A DNA stretch of 64,000 nt from Tenacibaculum larymnensis (GCF_028829235.1 NZ_JAIWJY010000007.1:124001-188000); one strand, 5' to 3'. Positions 27,369 to 36,396 are shown, numbered from the stretch's first letter. Notes: generated from the sequence alone by a model not told the origin. Translations and numbers: made by a program.

Positions 27369-27490
27369 AATCTTTATTTATCTTTTTTAAAGTTTTAAAT
27401 TCAATTTTACGAGTAGTATTAGTCAAAGTGTATGCCATTGATTTTTTGCTTGTATTTTGACAGGAAAAAGTATGAAACAAGTCTTTTTTT

Positions 27491-27505
27491 ATGACAGAGT
27501 GTCAT
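27491..27505. promoter_or_regulatory. Palindrome upstream of dnaK, candidate stress operator
   Basis: ATGACA-GAG-TGTCAT is a perfect 6+6 inverted repeat, 123 bases before the dnaK start and touching the stop codon of the NUDIX gene. A half-site TGACAG recurs at 27458-27463. No CIRCE element (HrcA operator) is present. A binding protein cannot be named. Confidence 0.4.
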
Positions 27506-28110
27506 TAATCGACATTGTTTAAATAAGATTCGTACACCATTATTATATTAGCAAATGTATTCTGAAACGCTTTTTCTCTTTCTTTTTCACCTTTAAACTC
27601 AACTTTAGTTATACCTTCTTCTAATTGAGGTGTTAAATCTCCTTCATAACTAGAAAACATTAAATACCAATGTGTTTGTTTTAATCGATATTCATTTTGT
27701 TGCATGAATAAATGATAGGTAATAAGTAGCTTTTGGTTAATTATTAGTTTTTCTATACCACATTCTTCTTCAACTTCTCTTATGGCTGCTTCCTCTAAAT
27801 TTTCTCCTTCTTCAACACGTCCTTTAGGTAAATCCCATTTATTTCCTCTGTAAATAAATAGTATTTTTTTGCTTTTATTTAGAACTAATCCTCCAGCTGC
27901 TGTAATTACTTTAAACTTAACTTTAAAATCTAACCAATCTTCTGATAAGTTATTAGAATAGATATAAACACCTTTTAACTTACCCACTTTTAACTTGTAA
28001 ATAAGTTCTTCAATAATTGTATTTTTGTAGATATAAACTGGAAAACCTTCTTCATTTTTAAGTGAAGTTGTAAAGATTATTGGTTTATCATTAACAAAAA
28101 CTTTATACAT
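27505..28110 (-). CDS. NUDIX hydrolase
   Basis: A 201-residue protein starting at the ATG at 28110 (MYKVFVNDKPIIFTT). The frame continues upstream inside pyrE, but that part is antisense to pyrE and unlikely to be real. The Nudix box is complete: GRVEEGENLEEAAIREVEEE followed by CGI, with Mg-binding glutamates. An N-terminal ~65-residue domain precedes the Nudix fold. Such enzymes remove modified or excess nucleotide diphosphates; the substrate is unknown. The start codon is 7 bases from the divergent pyrE start, so both promoters must overlap the opposite gene. Confidence 0.9.
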   Translation of the reverse strand: MYKVFVNDKPIIFTTSLKNEEGFPVYIYKNTIIEELIYKLKVGKLKGVYIYSNNLSEDWLDFKVKFKVITAAGGLVLNKSKKILFIYRGNKWDLPKGRVEEGENLEEAAIREVEEECGIEKLIINQKLLITYHLFMQQNEYRLKQTHWYLMFSSYEGDLTPQLEEGITKVEFKGEKEREKAFQNTFANIIMVYESYLNNVD

Positions 28111-28113
28111 TTG
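28106..28113 (+). promoter_or_regulatory. Promoter -7 element of pyrE, overlapping the NUDIX start codon
   Basis: TACATTTG matches TAnnTTTG and lies 4 bases before the pyrE ATG. The motif overlaps the first codon of the divergent NUDIX gene (28108-28110), and upstream promoter bases lie within NUDIX coding sequence. The pyrE mRNA would be almost leaderless. Confidence 0.6.
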
Positions 28114-28117
28114 CGCT

Positions 28118-28768
28118 ATGGATTTTAACAAAGATACAGCAAAAAAAACTGCCGAGCTTCTTTTGCAAATTAAGGCTATAAAATTAAGTCCCAAAGAACC
28201 TTTCACATGGGCTTCTGGCTGGAAATCACCTATTTATTGTGATAACAGAATTACATTATCGTACCCTCCTGTTAGAAATTTTTTAAAACAAGAAATTGCT
28301 AAACTAGTAGAAGAAAAACATGGTAAACCTGATGTAATTGCAGGAGTTGCTACTGGTGCTATAGCAATTGGTATATTAGTTGCGCAAGAGCTAGGTGTGC
28401 CTTTTGTTTATGTTAGACCTGAACCTAAAAAACATGGTAGACAAAACCAAATTGAAGGCCACATAGAAAGTGGACAAAATGTTGTAGTAATTGAGGATTT
28501 AATTAGTACTGGTAAAAGTAGTTTAAATGCCGTGAAAGCATTGAAAGAAGCACATGCCAATGTAAAAGGAATGATTGCTATTTTTTCTTACGGTTTTAAT
28601 ATAGCTACAGAGAATTTTAAAAATGATAAAGTAGAACTTACTACTTTAAGTAATTATGAACATTTATTAGAGCAAGCTTTAGATAGTAAGTATATTACTA
28701 GTGAAGAACTTCGAACTTTAGAAGATTGGAGAATTGCTCCTAGTGAATGGAATAAAAACGATAAATAA
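28118..28768 (+). CDS. pyrE: Orotate phosphoribosyltransferase
   Basis: A 216-residue enzyme of pyrimidine biosynthesis, converting orotate and PRPP to OMP. The PRPP-binding motif VVVIEDLISTGKSSLNAV and the flexible-loop region RPEPKKHGRQNQIEG are intact, as is the N-terminal LSPKEPFTWASGWKSPIYCD. The length is normal. It is divergent from the NUDIX gene with a 7-base gap. A SRPBCC-domain gene follows 10 bases later and is probably cotranscribed. Confidence 0.97.
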   Translation: MDFNKDTAKKTAELLLQIKAIKLSPKEPFTWASGWKSPIYCDNRITLSYPPVRNFLKQEIAKLVEEKHGKPDVIAGVATGAIAIGILVAQELGVPFVYVRPEPKKHGRQNQIEGHIESGQNVVVIEDLISTGKSSLNAVKALKEAHANVKGMIAIFSYGFNIATENFKNDKVELTTLSNYEHLLEQALDSKYITSEELRTLEDWRIAPSEWNKNDK

Positions 28769-28778
28769 CAGCACAATA

Positions 28779-29168
28779 ATGAATATAGAAGGAAATACAG
28801 TTACTGTAAAAAAATCATCTAAAGATTTATTTGAATTTCTAACCAAATTAGAAAATTTTGAACAACTAATGCCTGAAAACACTCAAAAATTTGAAGTTGA
28901 TGGTGATAGTTTTATTTTTGGTTTAAAAGGTATGCCAGAAATTCGTTTAATAATGAAAGAAAAAACTGAGTATTCTAATGTTACTTTAGGTGCCGCAAGT
29001 AGCAAATTACCTTTTACATTAGCTGCTGACATTGCTGATATTAGTGATAATGAAAGCCAAGTTACTTTAAAGTTTAATGGTGAGTTTAATGCTATGATGG
29101 CAATGATGGTAAAAGCTCCATTAACGAAGTTTATTGGAACTCTAACTGAAAATTTAGAAAAGTTATAA
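28779..29168 (+). CDS. SRPBCC/START-like domain protein
   Basis: A 129-residue protein starting at the ATG at 28779 (MNIEGNTVTVKKSSKDLFEF). The frame is open back to 28734 inside pyrE, but that extension overlaps pyrE coding sequence. The sequence reads as a helix-grip fold: SSKDLFEFLTKLENFEQLMP, then strands FIFGLKGMPEIRLIMKEKTE and the long C-terminal helix (MMAMMVKAPLTKFIGTLTEN). Members bind hydrophobic ligands or act on polyketide-like substrates; the ligand here is unknown. It follows pyrE and ends convergently with birA, overlapping by six bases. Confidence 0.88.
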   Translation: MNIEGNTVTVKKSSKDLFEFLTKLENFEQLMPENTQKFEVDGDSFIFGLKGMPEIRLIMKEKTEYSNVTLGAASSKLPFTLAADIADISDNESQVTLKFNGEFNAMMAMMVKAPLTKFIGTLTENLEKL

Positions 29169-29900
29169 AGTAGCAAACGAAACCTCTTTCAAGCCAAACT
29201 CTTGAATTGTTTCGTTTTCTAATTCTATTTGGAGGCTTCCACTTTTTGAAACTCCAATAATTTTACCCATAAATAAAATGTTCTGACTGTTTTTAAACAT
29301 TGTTGGAACATTTTTTTTGTATAAAAACTTTAAGTAAGCTTCTTCTAATAATTCATATTCATTTTTTTCTAAAAGCCTAAAGTAACCTTCTAGCTTCTTT
29401 AAAAAACTTTTTAACAATATATCCAAGTCAAATTCTTTACCTAAGATATTTTTTACTGAAGAAGCATTCGGTAAGTTTTTAGAAAATGAATCTTGATTTA
29501 CATTTATTCCAATTCCTATTACAGACGACACTATTTTACTACCTTTTAAGGTATTTTCAATTAATATGCCTCCAAGTTTTTTATTTCCTGACAGAATGTC
29601 GTTAGGCCATTTTATAGCCAAACTGGGTAAATCTAACTCTTTTAAAACTTCAAAAACACTTAATGAAACACTAAAGTTTAAATACTTATGTTTTTCAACA
29701 TCTAAGTCTGTAAACCTAGAAAACACACTAAACGTAAGGTTTTTCCCCTCTTCAACAACCCATTCAGAATTCATTTGTCCTCTACCCTTAGTTTGGGTTT
29801 TAGCAACTACAACTGTAAAATCATCAGCTACCACTTTTGACACCATATTCTTCAAAAAGGTGTTGGTAGAGTCGATGGCATTAAGTTTGATTATTTTCAT
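29163..29900 (-). CDS. birA: Biotin--[acetyl-CoA-carboxylase] ligase
   Basis: A 245-residue BirA without the N-terminal DNA-binding domain, so it should attach biotin to carboxylase carrier protein but not act as a repressor. The catalytic core has KTQTKGRGQMNSEWV (biotinyl-AMP loop), LAIKWPNDILSGNKKLGGIL and VIGIGINVN. A C-terminal SH3-like domain follows (GKIIGVSKSGSLQIE). It is transcribed away from rsfS, and its stop overlaps the convergent SRPBCC gene by six bases. Confidence 0.95.
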   Translation of the reverse strand: MKIIKLNAIDSTNTFLKNMVSKVVADDFTVVVAKTQTKGRGQMNSEWVVEEGKNLTFSVFSRFTDLDVEKHKYLNFSVSLSVFEVLKELDLPSLAIKWPNDILSGNKKLGGILIENTLKGSKIVSSVIGIGINVNQDSFSKNLPNASSVKNILGKEFDLDILLKSFLKKLEGYFRLLEKNEYELLEEAYLKFLYKKNVPTMFKNSQNILFMGKIIGVSKSGSLQIELENETIQEFGLKEVSFATL

Positions 29901-29958
29901 GTAGATTTAGCGTGTAAAACAAGTATCAATATTACATAAATTACTCGCAAAAAAATAA

Positions 29959-29966
29959 TAACTTTG
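29959..29966 (+). promoter_or_regulatory. Promoter -7 element of rsfS-ftsH
   Basis: TAACTTTG matches the TAnnTTTG consensus and lies 20 bases before the rsfS ATG, in the divergent gap with birA. No clear -33 element is seen. Confidence 0.5.
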
Positions 29967-29986
29967 CTAAAACTTAATTTTTTTTA

Positions 29987-30355
29987 ATGACAATAAAACA
30001 AACAAACACAGACGATCTTTTAGCTGTGATTATTAAAGGGATTGATGATGTAAAAGGAGAGGATATCCAATTACTAGATTTAAGGGAGATAGAAAACACT
30101 GTTTGTGATTATTTTGTAGTTTGTTCTGCTAACTCGAACACACAAGTTAATGCCATTTCGGGCTCTGTACAAAAAATAGTAAGTAAAGAACTAAAAGATA
30201 AACCTTGGCATATTGAAGGACAAGGAAACTCAGAATGGGTTCTTATGGATTACGTAAACGTTGTTGTACACATCTTTCAAAAACAAGTTCGTGAATTTTA
30301 CGACATTGAAAGTCTTTGGGGTGATGCTAAAATTACAGAAATCAACCCAGCATAA
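29987..30355 (+). CDS. rsfS: Ribosome silencing factor RsfS
   Basis: A 122-residue RsfS/Iojap protein. Conserved features include NTVCDYFVVCSANSNTQVNA, then KDKPWHIEGQGNSEWVLMDY and VVVHIFQKQVREFYDIESLW. It binds ribosomal protein L14 and blocks subunit joining under starvation. It lies 25 bases before ftsH, a usual order in flavobacteria, and a -7 promoter element precedes it. Confidence 0.96.
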   Translation: MTIKQTNTDDLLAVIIKGIDDVKGEDIQLLDLREIENTVCDYFVVCSANSNTQVNAISGSVQKIVSKELKDKPWHIEGQGNSEWVLMDYVNVVVHIFQKQVREFYDIESLWGDAKITEINPA

Positions 30356-30380
30356 TTGCTAACATTTTATACACCTTTTT

Positions 30381-32306
30381 ATGAGTGATAATAAAAAAAA
30401 CGCGCCAAAATTTAGTTTCAGCTCATTTTGGCTATACATACCAATAATAGTTATCTTACTAGGGTTAAGCTTTTTTAACTCTGGAAACTTAGGTTCTCGT
30501 AATATTACAAAAAACGAGTTTACTAAAATTCTTCAAGCAAACGATATTAATGAAATCGTTGTAGAAAACAATAATGTTGCACAAATTTTCTTAAAGCCTG
30601 AAGCTTTAAAAAAAGAAGAACATAAAAAATTAGCAGATTCTCCTTTTTATAGAAAAGGGTCGCCTCTTTACACATATAACTTTGGTGATTTACAAAACTT
30701 TGAAAACGAAATCAACAAGGAAAAAGAAGAAAAGAACCTAGATTTTGACAAAGTAAATGTAGAAAGAACTAGTATGATGGATACTATTATTAGCTTCCTT
30801 CCTTTTATTTTATTAATTGTTATTTGGCTTTTCTTCATGAGAAGAATGTCTGGAGCTGCTGGAGGTGGTGGTGCTGGAGGTCAAATTTTTAACATTGGTA
30901 AATCCAAAGCTAAACTTTTTGACGAAAATACTAAGGTTAAAACTACCTTTAAAAATGTAGCTGGTTTAGAAGGTGCTAAAGAAGAAGTTCAAGAAATTGT
31001 TGACTTCTTAAAAAGTCCAGAAAAATATACCAAATTAGGTGGTAAAATTCCTAAAGGAGCTTTATTAGTAGGGCCTCCTGGTACAGGTAAAACTTTATTA
31101 GCAAAAGCTGTTGCTGGTGAAGCTGGTGTGCCTTTCTTCTCTTTATCTGGTTCAGATTTTGTTGAAATGTTTGTTGGAGTTGGTGCTTCTCGTGTACGTG
31201 ACTTGTTTAAACAAGCGCAACAAAAATCTCCTTCTATCATTTTTATTGATGAAATTGACGCTATTGGACGTGCTAGAGGTAAAAATAGTATGACTGGTGG
31301 TAATGATGAACGTGAGAACACATTAAACCAATTATTAACAGAAATGGATGGTTTTGGTACTGATACTAATGTTATTGTATTAGCTGCAACCAACCGTGCT
31401 GATGTATTAGATAAAGCTTTAATGCGTGCTGGTCGTTTTGATCGTCAAATCTATGTTGACTTACCGGATTTGCATGAACGTAGAGAAATTTTTGAAGTTC
31501 ATATTAAGCCTTTAAAATTAGCTGCTAATGCCGATTTAGAATTCTTAGCACAACAAACACCAGGTTTTTCTGGTGCAGATATTGCTAACTTATGTAACGA
31601 AGCTGCCTTAATCGCTGCCAGAAAAGGTAAAGATGCTATAGAACATCAAGATTTCTTAGATGCTGTTGATAGAATTGTAGGTGGATTAGAAAAGAAAAAT
31701 AAAGTGATTACTCCTAAAGAAAAGAAAGTAATTGCTTTTCATGAAGCAGGTCACGCAACTGTTAGTTGGATGTTAGAGCATGCTGCTCCTTTAGTTAAAG
31801 TAACTATTGTTCCTCGTGGTCAATCCTTAGGAGCCGCTTGGTATCTTCCTGAGGAAAGAAAAATTGTTCAAACAGAACAAATGCTTGATGAAATGTGTGC
31901 TACTATGGGAGGTAGAGCTGCTGAGAAATTAATTTTCAATAAAATTTCAACTGGAGCGTTAAGTGATTTAGAAAAGGTTACTAAACAGGCTCGAGCTATG
32001 GTTACTGTTTATGGTTTAAATGACAAAGTAGGTAATGTTACGTATTACGATTCATCAGGTAATGATGCCTTTGTGAAACCTTATAGTGATGCCACTGCTA
32101 AAAAGATTGATGAAGAAATTTCTGAAATAATAGAAACTCAATACAAAAGAGCTATTGAAATACTTGACCAAAACAGAGATAAGTTAACAGAACTTGCTGA
32201 CTTATTACTGGAAAAAGAAGTTATCTTTAAAGATGATTTAATAAAAATCTTTGGAGACAGACCTTTTGGAAAGGAAGAGAAACCTCAAATTACAACAGAA
32301 GAATAG
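30381..32306 (+). CDS. ftsH: ATP-dependent zinc metalloprotease FtsH
   Basis: A 641-residue membrane AAA+ protease. Two membrane segments (~15-30 and ~135-155) flank an extracytoplasmic domain. Walker A is GPPGTGKT at 231-238, Walker B is IIFIDEIDAIG and the second region of homology includes NRADVLDKALMRAGRFDRQ. The zinc site is HEAGH at 454-458, with a third ligand expected in the later Asp-containing segment. It removes misfolded membrane proteins and regulatory proteins. The LUD protein and CdsA genes follow in the same direction. Confidence 0.98.
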   Translation: MSDNKKNAPKFSFSSFWLYIPIIVILLGLSFFNSGNLGSRNITKNEFTKILQANDINEIVVENNNVAQIFLKPEALKKEEHKKLADSPFYRKGSPLYTYNFGDLQNFENEINKEKEEKNLDFDKVNVERTSMMDTIISFLPFILLIVIWLFFMRRMSGAAGGGGAGGQIFNIGKSKAKLFDENTKVKTTFKNVAGLEGAKEEVQEIVDFLKSPEKYTKLGGKIPKGALLVGPPGTGKTLLAKAVAGEAGVPFFSLSGSDFVEMFVGVGASRVRDLFKQAQQKSPSIIFIDEIDAIGRARGKNSMTGGNDERENTLNQLLTEMDGFGTDTNVIVLAATNRADVLDKALMRAGRFDRQIYVDLPDLHERREIFEVHIKPLKLAANADLEFLAQQTPGFSGADIANLCNEAALIAARKGKDAIEHQDFLDAVDRIVGGLEKKNKVITPKEKKVIAFHEAGHATVSWMLEHAAPLVKVTIVPRGQSLGAAWYLPEERKIVQTEQMLDEMCATMGGRAAEKLIFNKISTGALSDLEKVTKQARAMVTVYGLNDKVGNVTYYDSSGNDAFVKPYSDATAKKIDEEISEIIETQYKRAIEILDQNRDKLTELADLLLEKEVIFKDDLIKIFGDRPFGKEEKPQITTEE

Positions 32307-32316
32307 TTTTATTTTA

Positions 32317-32907
32317 ATGAATTTTTTCAAAAAATTATTTAAAACATATCAAGAATCATCTAAAGAAAAAAAAGTCAACGAACAAGAAGTTCATTTGTCT
32401 TTAGATGATTCTTTTGTTCATCATTTTATTAATAAAGGAGGAAAGTTTTTATACTGTACATCAATAAACGAGGTAAGTAAAAATTTAAAAAACATCTTAC
32501 AAGAAAACAATTGGCGTAAAATTACTTGCACCGATTTTGATTTATTAAAGATTACCGAGAAAATTGATATTTCAGTACAAAACCACTCCTCAGAATCTGT
32601 ACCTTTTTTTACCTCTTGTGAACATTTAATTGCCGATAAAGGAGAAATTTTATTTTCTTCTAATCAATTAGGCAGTCACAAACTAGCATCTCTCTCAAAA
32701 CATTTTATTGTTTATGCTACTACTAGTCAGTTAGTAAAAAACACAGGAGAAGGATTAACAGGTATTAAAACACATTTTAGCGGCAACATACCAACCAATA
32801 TTAGTTCTATTAAGAATTATACGTTTGAAATTGAAGATGATAATTTTTTGAGTTATGGTAATAATAACACAAAAGATTTATATTTGCTGCTCTTTGAAGA
32901 CCTTTAA
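32317..32907 (+). CDS. LUD-domain protein (LutC-like)
   Basis: A 196-residue protein begun at the ATG at 32317 (MNFFKKLFKTYQESS). The frame opens upstream at 32251 within ftsH, but the native N-terminus is clearly the later Met, 10 bases after ftsH stops. The C-terminal ~130 residues fit the LUD fold shared with LutC/YkgG: CEHLIADKGEILFSSNQLGS, KHFIVYATTSQLVKN and a C-terminal LYLLLFEDL. LutC takes part in lactate oxidation, but LUD proteins between ftsH and cdsA are not proven to do so. The role is open. Confidence 0.82.
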   Translation: MNFFKKLFKTYQESSKEKKVNEQEVHLSLDDSFVHHFINKGGKFLYCTSINEVSKNLKNILQENNWRKITCTDFDLLKITEKIDISVQNHSSESVPFFTSCEHLIADKGEILFSSNQLGSHKLASLSKHFIVYATTSQLVKNTGEGLTGIKTHFSGNIPTNISSIKNYTFEIEDDNFLSYGNNNTKDLYLLLFEDL

Positions 32908-32910
32908 AAT

Positions 32911-33705
32911 ATGTCTAACCTTTTTGTAAGAAGTCTTTCTGCACTTGTTTATGCTATTCTATTTATTTCTGCTATTCTTTTTTCAGCAGAAACATATATA
33001 GGATTACTTGCTCTGTTTGCTACTGTTTGTATTTGGGAACTTTCTAAAATTATACAAACAAAAAACATTGTTCCATATATACTTTTAGCAAGTGTTGTTT
33101 ATTTAACTTTTCAAAATACAGTATTTAAGTATACTGATTATTTATTTGGTACTACTATAATTGGATCTGTCATTTTACTTTATTTACTTTTAAGTTCTAA
33201 ATCTATTAAAACAAATACTTTAGCTAAAAAACTATTTTTACAAGTTATATATTTAGTATTACCATTTTACTTCTTAATGAACCTTCCTTTCTTAAATGGT
33301 TCTTATCACCCCAACATAGTCATCTATATAATTTTTATTATTTGGACTAACGATAGCTTTGCTTTTTTAGTAGGTAAAAACTTTGGAAAACGTAAATTAT
33401 TTGAGAAGGTATCTCCTAAAAAAACGATTGAAGGTTTTGTAGGCGGTTTATTATTTTCAATAATTGCAGGTTTTACTATTGGTCAATACTCTGGAATCTT
33501 TTCTATTTTAGATTGGATAATCATTGCTATTATAGTTGCTATTTTTGGTTCTTTAGGAGATTTAGTAGAGTCTAAACTTAAAAGACAAGCTAAAGTAAAA
33601 GATAGTGGTACAATTATGCCAGGTCATGGAGGCTTATTAGATAGGCTAGATAGCTTGTTTTTCCTTGCACCCTTCGTATATTTGTATATACATTACATAA
33701 TGTAA
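32911..33705 (+). CDS. cdsA: Phosphatidate cytidylyltransferase
   Basis: A 264-residue polytopic membrane protein with about eight hydrophobic segments. The CDP-alcohol synthase signature is complete near the C-terminus: ESKLKRQAKVKDSGTIMPGH followed by GGLLDRLDS. CdsA makes CDP-diacylglycerol, the precursor of phosphatidylethanolamine and other phospholipids. It starts 3 bases after the LUD gene and precedes an acyl-CoA-binding protein by 28 bases, which suggests a lipid-synthesis operon led by ftsH. Confidence 0.97.
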   Translation: MSNLFVRSLSALVYAILFISAILFSAETYIGLLALFATVCIWELSKIIQTKNIVPYILLASVVYLTFQNTVFKYTDYLFGTTIIGSVILLYLLLSSKSIKTNTLAKKLFLQVIYLVLPFYFLMNLPFLNGSYHPNIVIYIIFIIWTNDSFAFLVGKNFGKRKLFEKVSPKKTIEGFVGGLLFSIIAGFTIGQYSGIFSILDWIIIAIIVAIFGSLGDLVESKLKRQAKVKDSGTIMPGHGGLLDRLDSLFFLAPFVYLYIHYIM

Positions 33706-33733
33706 ACTATCTACATAAATAACTATCCACCCC

Positions 33734-33991
33734 ATGGAAAATGATTTAGATTTAAAGTTTAAAGAAGCTTATAAAATAGCATCTGATCTAGAGGAAAAAC
33801 TACCTCCTGATGTTATGCTACGCTTATATGCTTACTATAAACAAGCGGTAAAGGGAGATAGATTTACATTTAATGACAATAGTGATTTACGAAATGCCTT
33901 TAAATTTAATGCTTGGATGCAACTTAGAGGTATGAGTGAACGAGAAGCTAAAAAAGAATATATTAAATTAGTAAATTCAATCATAAAATAA
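33734..33991 (+). CDS. Acyl-CoA-binding protein (ACBP)
   Basis: An 85-residue four-helix protein with the ACBP motif: LPPDVMLRLYAYYKQAVKGD, then AFKFNAWMQLRGMSEREAKK EYIKLV. The Tyr and Lys of YYKQAVKGD contact the CoA head group. It buffers long-chain acyl-CoA. ACBPs are widespread in eukaryotes and patchy in bacteria; the location behind cdsA links it to phospholipid synthesis. The start ATG is 28 bases after cdsA and no shorter alternative fits. Confidence 0.93.
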   Translation: MENDLDLKFKEAYKIASDLEEKLPPDVMLRLYAYYKQAVKGDRFTFNDNSDLRNAFKFNAWMQLRGMSEREAKKEYIKLVNSIIK

Positions 33992-33996
33992 ATCTC

Positions 33997-34629
33997 ATGA
34001 AAAAAATCGTTTATTCTTTAGTTATCTGTTTTACAGTTTTTCAAATGACATCTTGTAAATCAGAGGCAAAAAAAGAAACAGAAACTACAAAGGAAGAAGT
34101 TAAAGTAGAAAAGAAAGCTGCATTTGTTTTACAAGACGCTGACAACTTAATAAACTGGACAGCTTATAAAACTACCGAAAAGGTACCTGTAAGTGGACAG
34201 TTCCAAAAAGTAAATATTACTGCTGGTGGTGAAGCTGAGACAGCTAAAGAAGCTATCAACAATGCCGAATTTTCTATTCCTGTAAGTAGTATTTTTACAA
34301 AAGATACTAGTAGAGACTTTAAAATTAAAAAGTTTTTCTTCGGAGTTATGAACAACACTGAATTACTTTCTGGTAAATTAGTTTTAGAAAATGATTCTAT
34401 TGGTCACGCTAATTTAACTATGAATGGTGTTACTAAAAAACTTCCTTTTAAATACACTTTAAACGGAAAAGAGTTTAGCTTAAATGCAACTATGAAAATT
34501 ACCGATTGGCAAGCTGAAAACGCTTTAGATTCTTTAAATACTGCTTGTAAAGATTTACACAAAGGAGCTGATGGAGTTTCAAAAACTTGGGATGAAGTAG
34601 CTTTAAACATTACATCTGTCTTTAAATAA
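33997..34629 (+). CDS. YceI-like lipoprotein
   Basis: A 210-residue lipoprotein. The signal ends with lipobox QMTSC (Cys20), and a Glu/Lys-rich linker follows (KSEAKKETETTKEEVKVEKK). The mature domain is the YceI lipocalin-like barrel: NLINWTAYKTTEKVPVSGQF, NAEFSIPVSSIFTKDTSRD, and the C-terminal WDEVALNITSVF. YceI proteins bind isoprenoids or other hydrophobic compounds, often after stress. It begins 5 bases after the ACBP gene and ends at a bidirectional terminator. Confidence 0.93.
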   Translation: MKKIVYSLVICFTVFQMTSCKSEAKKETETTKEEVKVEKKAAFVLQDADNLINWTAYKTTEKVPVSGQFQKVNITAGGEAETAKEAINNAEFSIPVSSIFTKDTSRDFKIKKFFFGVMNNTELLSGKLVLENDSIGHANLTMNGVTKKLPFKYTLNGKEFSLNATMKITDWQAENALDSLNTACKDLHKGADGVSKTWDEVALNITSVFK

Positions 34630-34650
34630 AAACAGATTAAAATATATTTT

Positions 34651-34684
34651 AAAGCCTCAGAATAATTTCTGAGGCTTTTTTATT
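34651..34684. terminator. Bidirectional terminator between the YceI and POT genes
   Basis: The arms AAAGCCTCAGAA and TTCTGAGGCTTT form a perfect 12-bp stem around a 4-base loop with T runs on both sides. It lies between the convergent YceI gene and POT transporter gene and can serve both. Confidence 0.93.
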
Positions 34685-34685
34685 T

Positions 34686-36224
34686 TTAATGTACTTCAAA
34701 CATCCATTTTCTTACTGGTTTGTAAAAAGCAATTACTAACAAACCTATGATTGCTGAAATAACTCCTAGATTAGCATATACAGAAACATACGAATATAAT
34801 TGATGAAAAATCTCAGACTGCTCCATAACTGTTTTCGATGATAAACCAGTAAACAATTCTGTTACCTTTCCAAAAAAGCCTTTAGAAAACACTCCTAAAC
34901 TACCATTGACAACTGTAGTCAATTTAGCTATTTTTCCTGCAAAAAAATGACCATAAAAGTTTGCTGAAAACCATACTCCCATAATAAAAGCAATATATTT
35001 TACAGGTGATAACTCTGTCATTTTAGACAAACCTATGGGAGACAAAAACAACTCTCCAGTAGTTAGTATAAAATATCCTAAAATTAAATATACCATTGGG
35101 GTTTTAGCTAAATCGTCAACTTGATAACCTGACAATCCAAAAGTTATAAAACCTACCCCCAAAAACAACAAGCCTAATCCAAATTTTACAACAGAATTTG
35201 GATTTCTATGTATTCTATGTAAATAACCCCAAAGTATAGAAAAAGGGATTGCCATTAGAATTATAAAAGTTGAATTGATGCTATTGGTTTGAGCTGCATT
35301 TAATCCTATTAGGTTTACATTTCTATCAGCAAACAAAGTCAATGAACTACCTGCCTGTTCAAAAATTGCTGCAAACAAAGTATATAAAACAGTAAAAAAA
35401 ATGGCTACAGAAAGTTTTTTACGCTCTTTCGAAGTCACATTTCGTAAAATCTTGATTAAAAACAATATCAGAAATAACGAAACAATCCAAACCAAATAAT
35501 GCTCAAACTCATGGTAATAAACTATTAATGCAAATACTGGTACGGACAAAATTGCTCCAATTGTTACTAAATTTCCTTTTTTTATTCCAAATTGTTTTTC
35601 TTCAAATAATTCTTGATTTGGAACTAAACCTTTATTTTCAAAAACATTTCTTTTAAGACCTCCTTTAAAAACAACCAATCCTAACAACATACCAATTCCT
35701 GCCAAAATAAATCCGTAGTGCCAACCATATAATTCTGCCAACCACGCACATAATAGTGGAGCAACTGCTCCTCCTATATTTATCCCCATATAAAAAATAG
35801 TAAATCCAGCATCTCTCCTACTATCTCCTTCAGTATATAACTTACCCACAAATGAAGATATATTTGGTTTGAAAAAACCGTTTCCAACAATAATTAAGGA
35901 TAATGATCCATAAAAAAATACTGGGTGTTCAAAAGTTAAAAAGAAATGTCCTAGTGCCATTAACACCCCTCCTAAAACAATTGCTTTTCTAAATCCTAAA
36001 ATTTTGTCAGCTAGCATTCCTCCAATCATTGGAGTTACATATACTAACGACATATATGCAGCGTACACTCCGAATGACATTTCATCAGAAAATAATAAAT
36101 GTTTGGTCATGTATAATACCAACAATGCCCGCATTCCATAAAAAGAAAAACGCTCCCATAATTCAGCAAAAAATAAATACAGCAACCCTCTTGGATGTCC
36201 TAAAACATCTGTTCTTGAATTCAT
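34686..36224 (-). CDS. POT/PTR family proton-dependent peptide transporter
   Basis: A 512-residue membrane protein with about 12-14 hydrophobic segments. The POT N-terminal motif is present: LWERFSFYGMRALLVLYMTK, with the ExxERFxYYG-type signature (ERFSFYG). The PTR2 signature region FYMGINIGGAVAPLLCAWLA is also clear. It imports di- and tripeptides with protons across the inner membrane. It is single-gene, convergent with the YceI gene and divergent from the TetR gene across a 198-base gap. Confidence 0.95.
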   Translation of the reverse strand: MNSRTDVLGHPRGLLYLFFAELWERFSFYGMRALLVLYMTKHLLFSDEMSFGVYAAYMSLVYVTPMIGGMLADKILGFRKAIVLGGVLMALGHFFLTFEHPVFFYGSLSLIIVGNGFFKPNISSFVGKLYTEGDSRRDAGFTIFYMGINIGGAVAPLLCAWLAELYGWHYGFILAGIGMLLGLVVFKGGLKRNVFENKGLVPNQELFEEKQFGIKKGNLVTIGAILSVPVFALIVYYHEFEHYLVWIVSLFLILFLIKILRNVTSKERKKLSVAIFFTVLYTLFAAIFEQAGSSLTLFADRNVNLIGLNAAQTNSINSTFIILMAIPFSILWGYLHRIHRNPNSVVKFGLGLLFLGVGFITFGLSGYQVDDLAKTPMVYLILGYFILTTGELFLSPIGLSKMTELSPVKYIAFIMGVWFSANFYGHFFAGKIAKLTTVVNGSLGVFSKGFFGKVTELFTGLSSKTVMEQSEIFHQLYSYVSVYANLGVISAIIGLLVIAFYKPVRKWMFEVH

Positions 36225-36396
36225 ATGTTTAATAATTTTTAAGTTTTTACGAATATATTTTTCAACTTAAAAAAACAGAAGACATGTAGTTAATTGTAGT
36301 AAAAAATAAGCTTTTGTGAGTTTTTGTAACCGATTTAAAGGCTAAAAATTAACATCTTATTAATATCTTTAAACGCTTTTGTGATAGTTTTACTAT

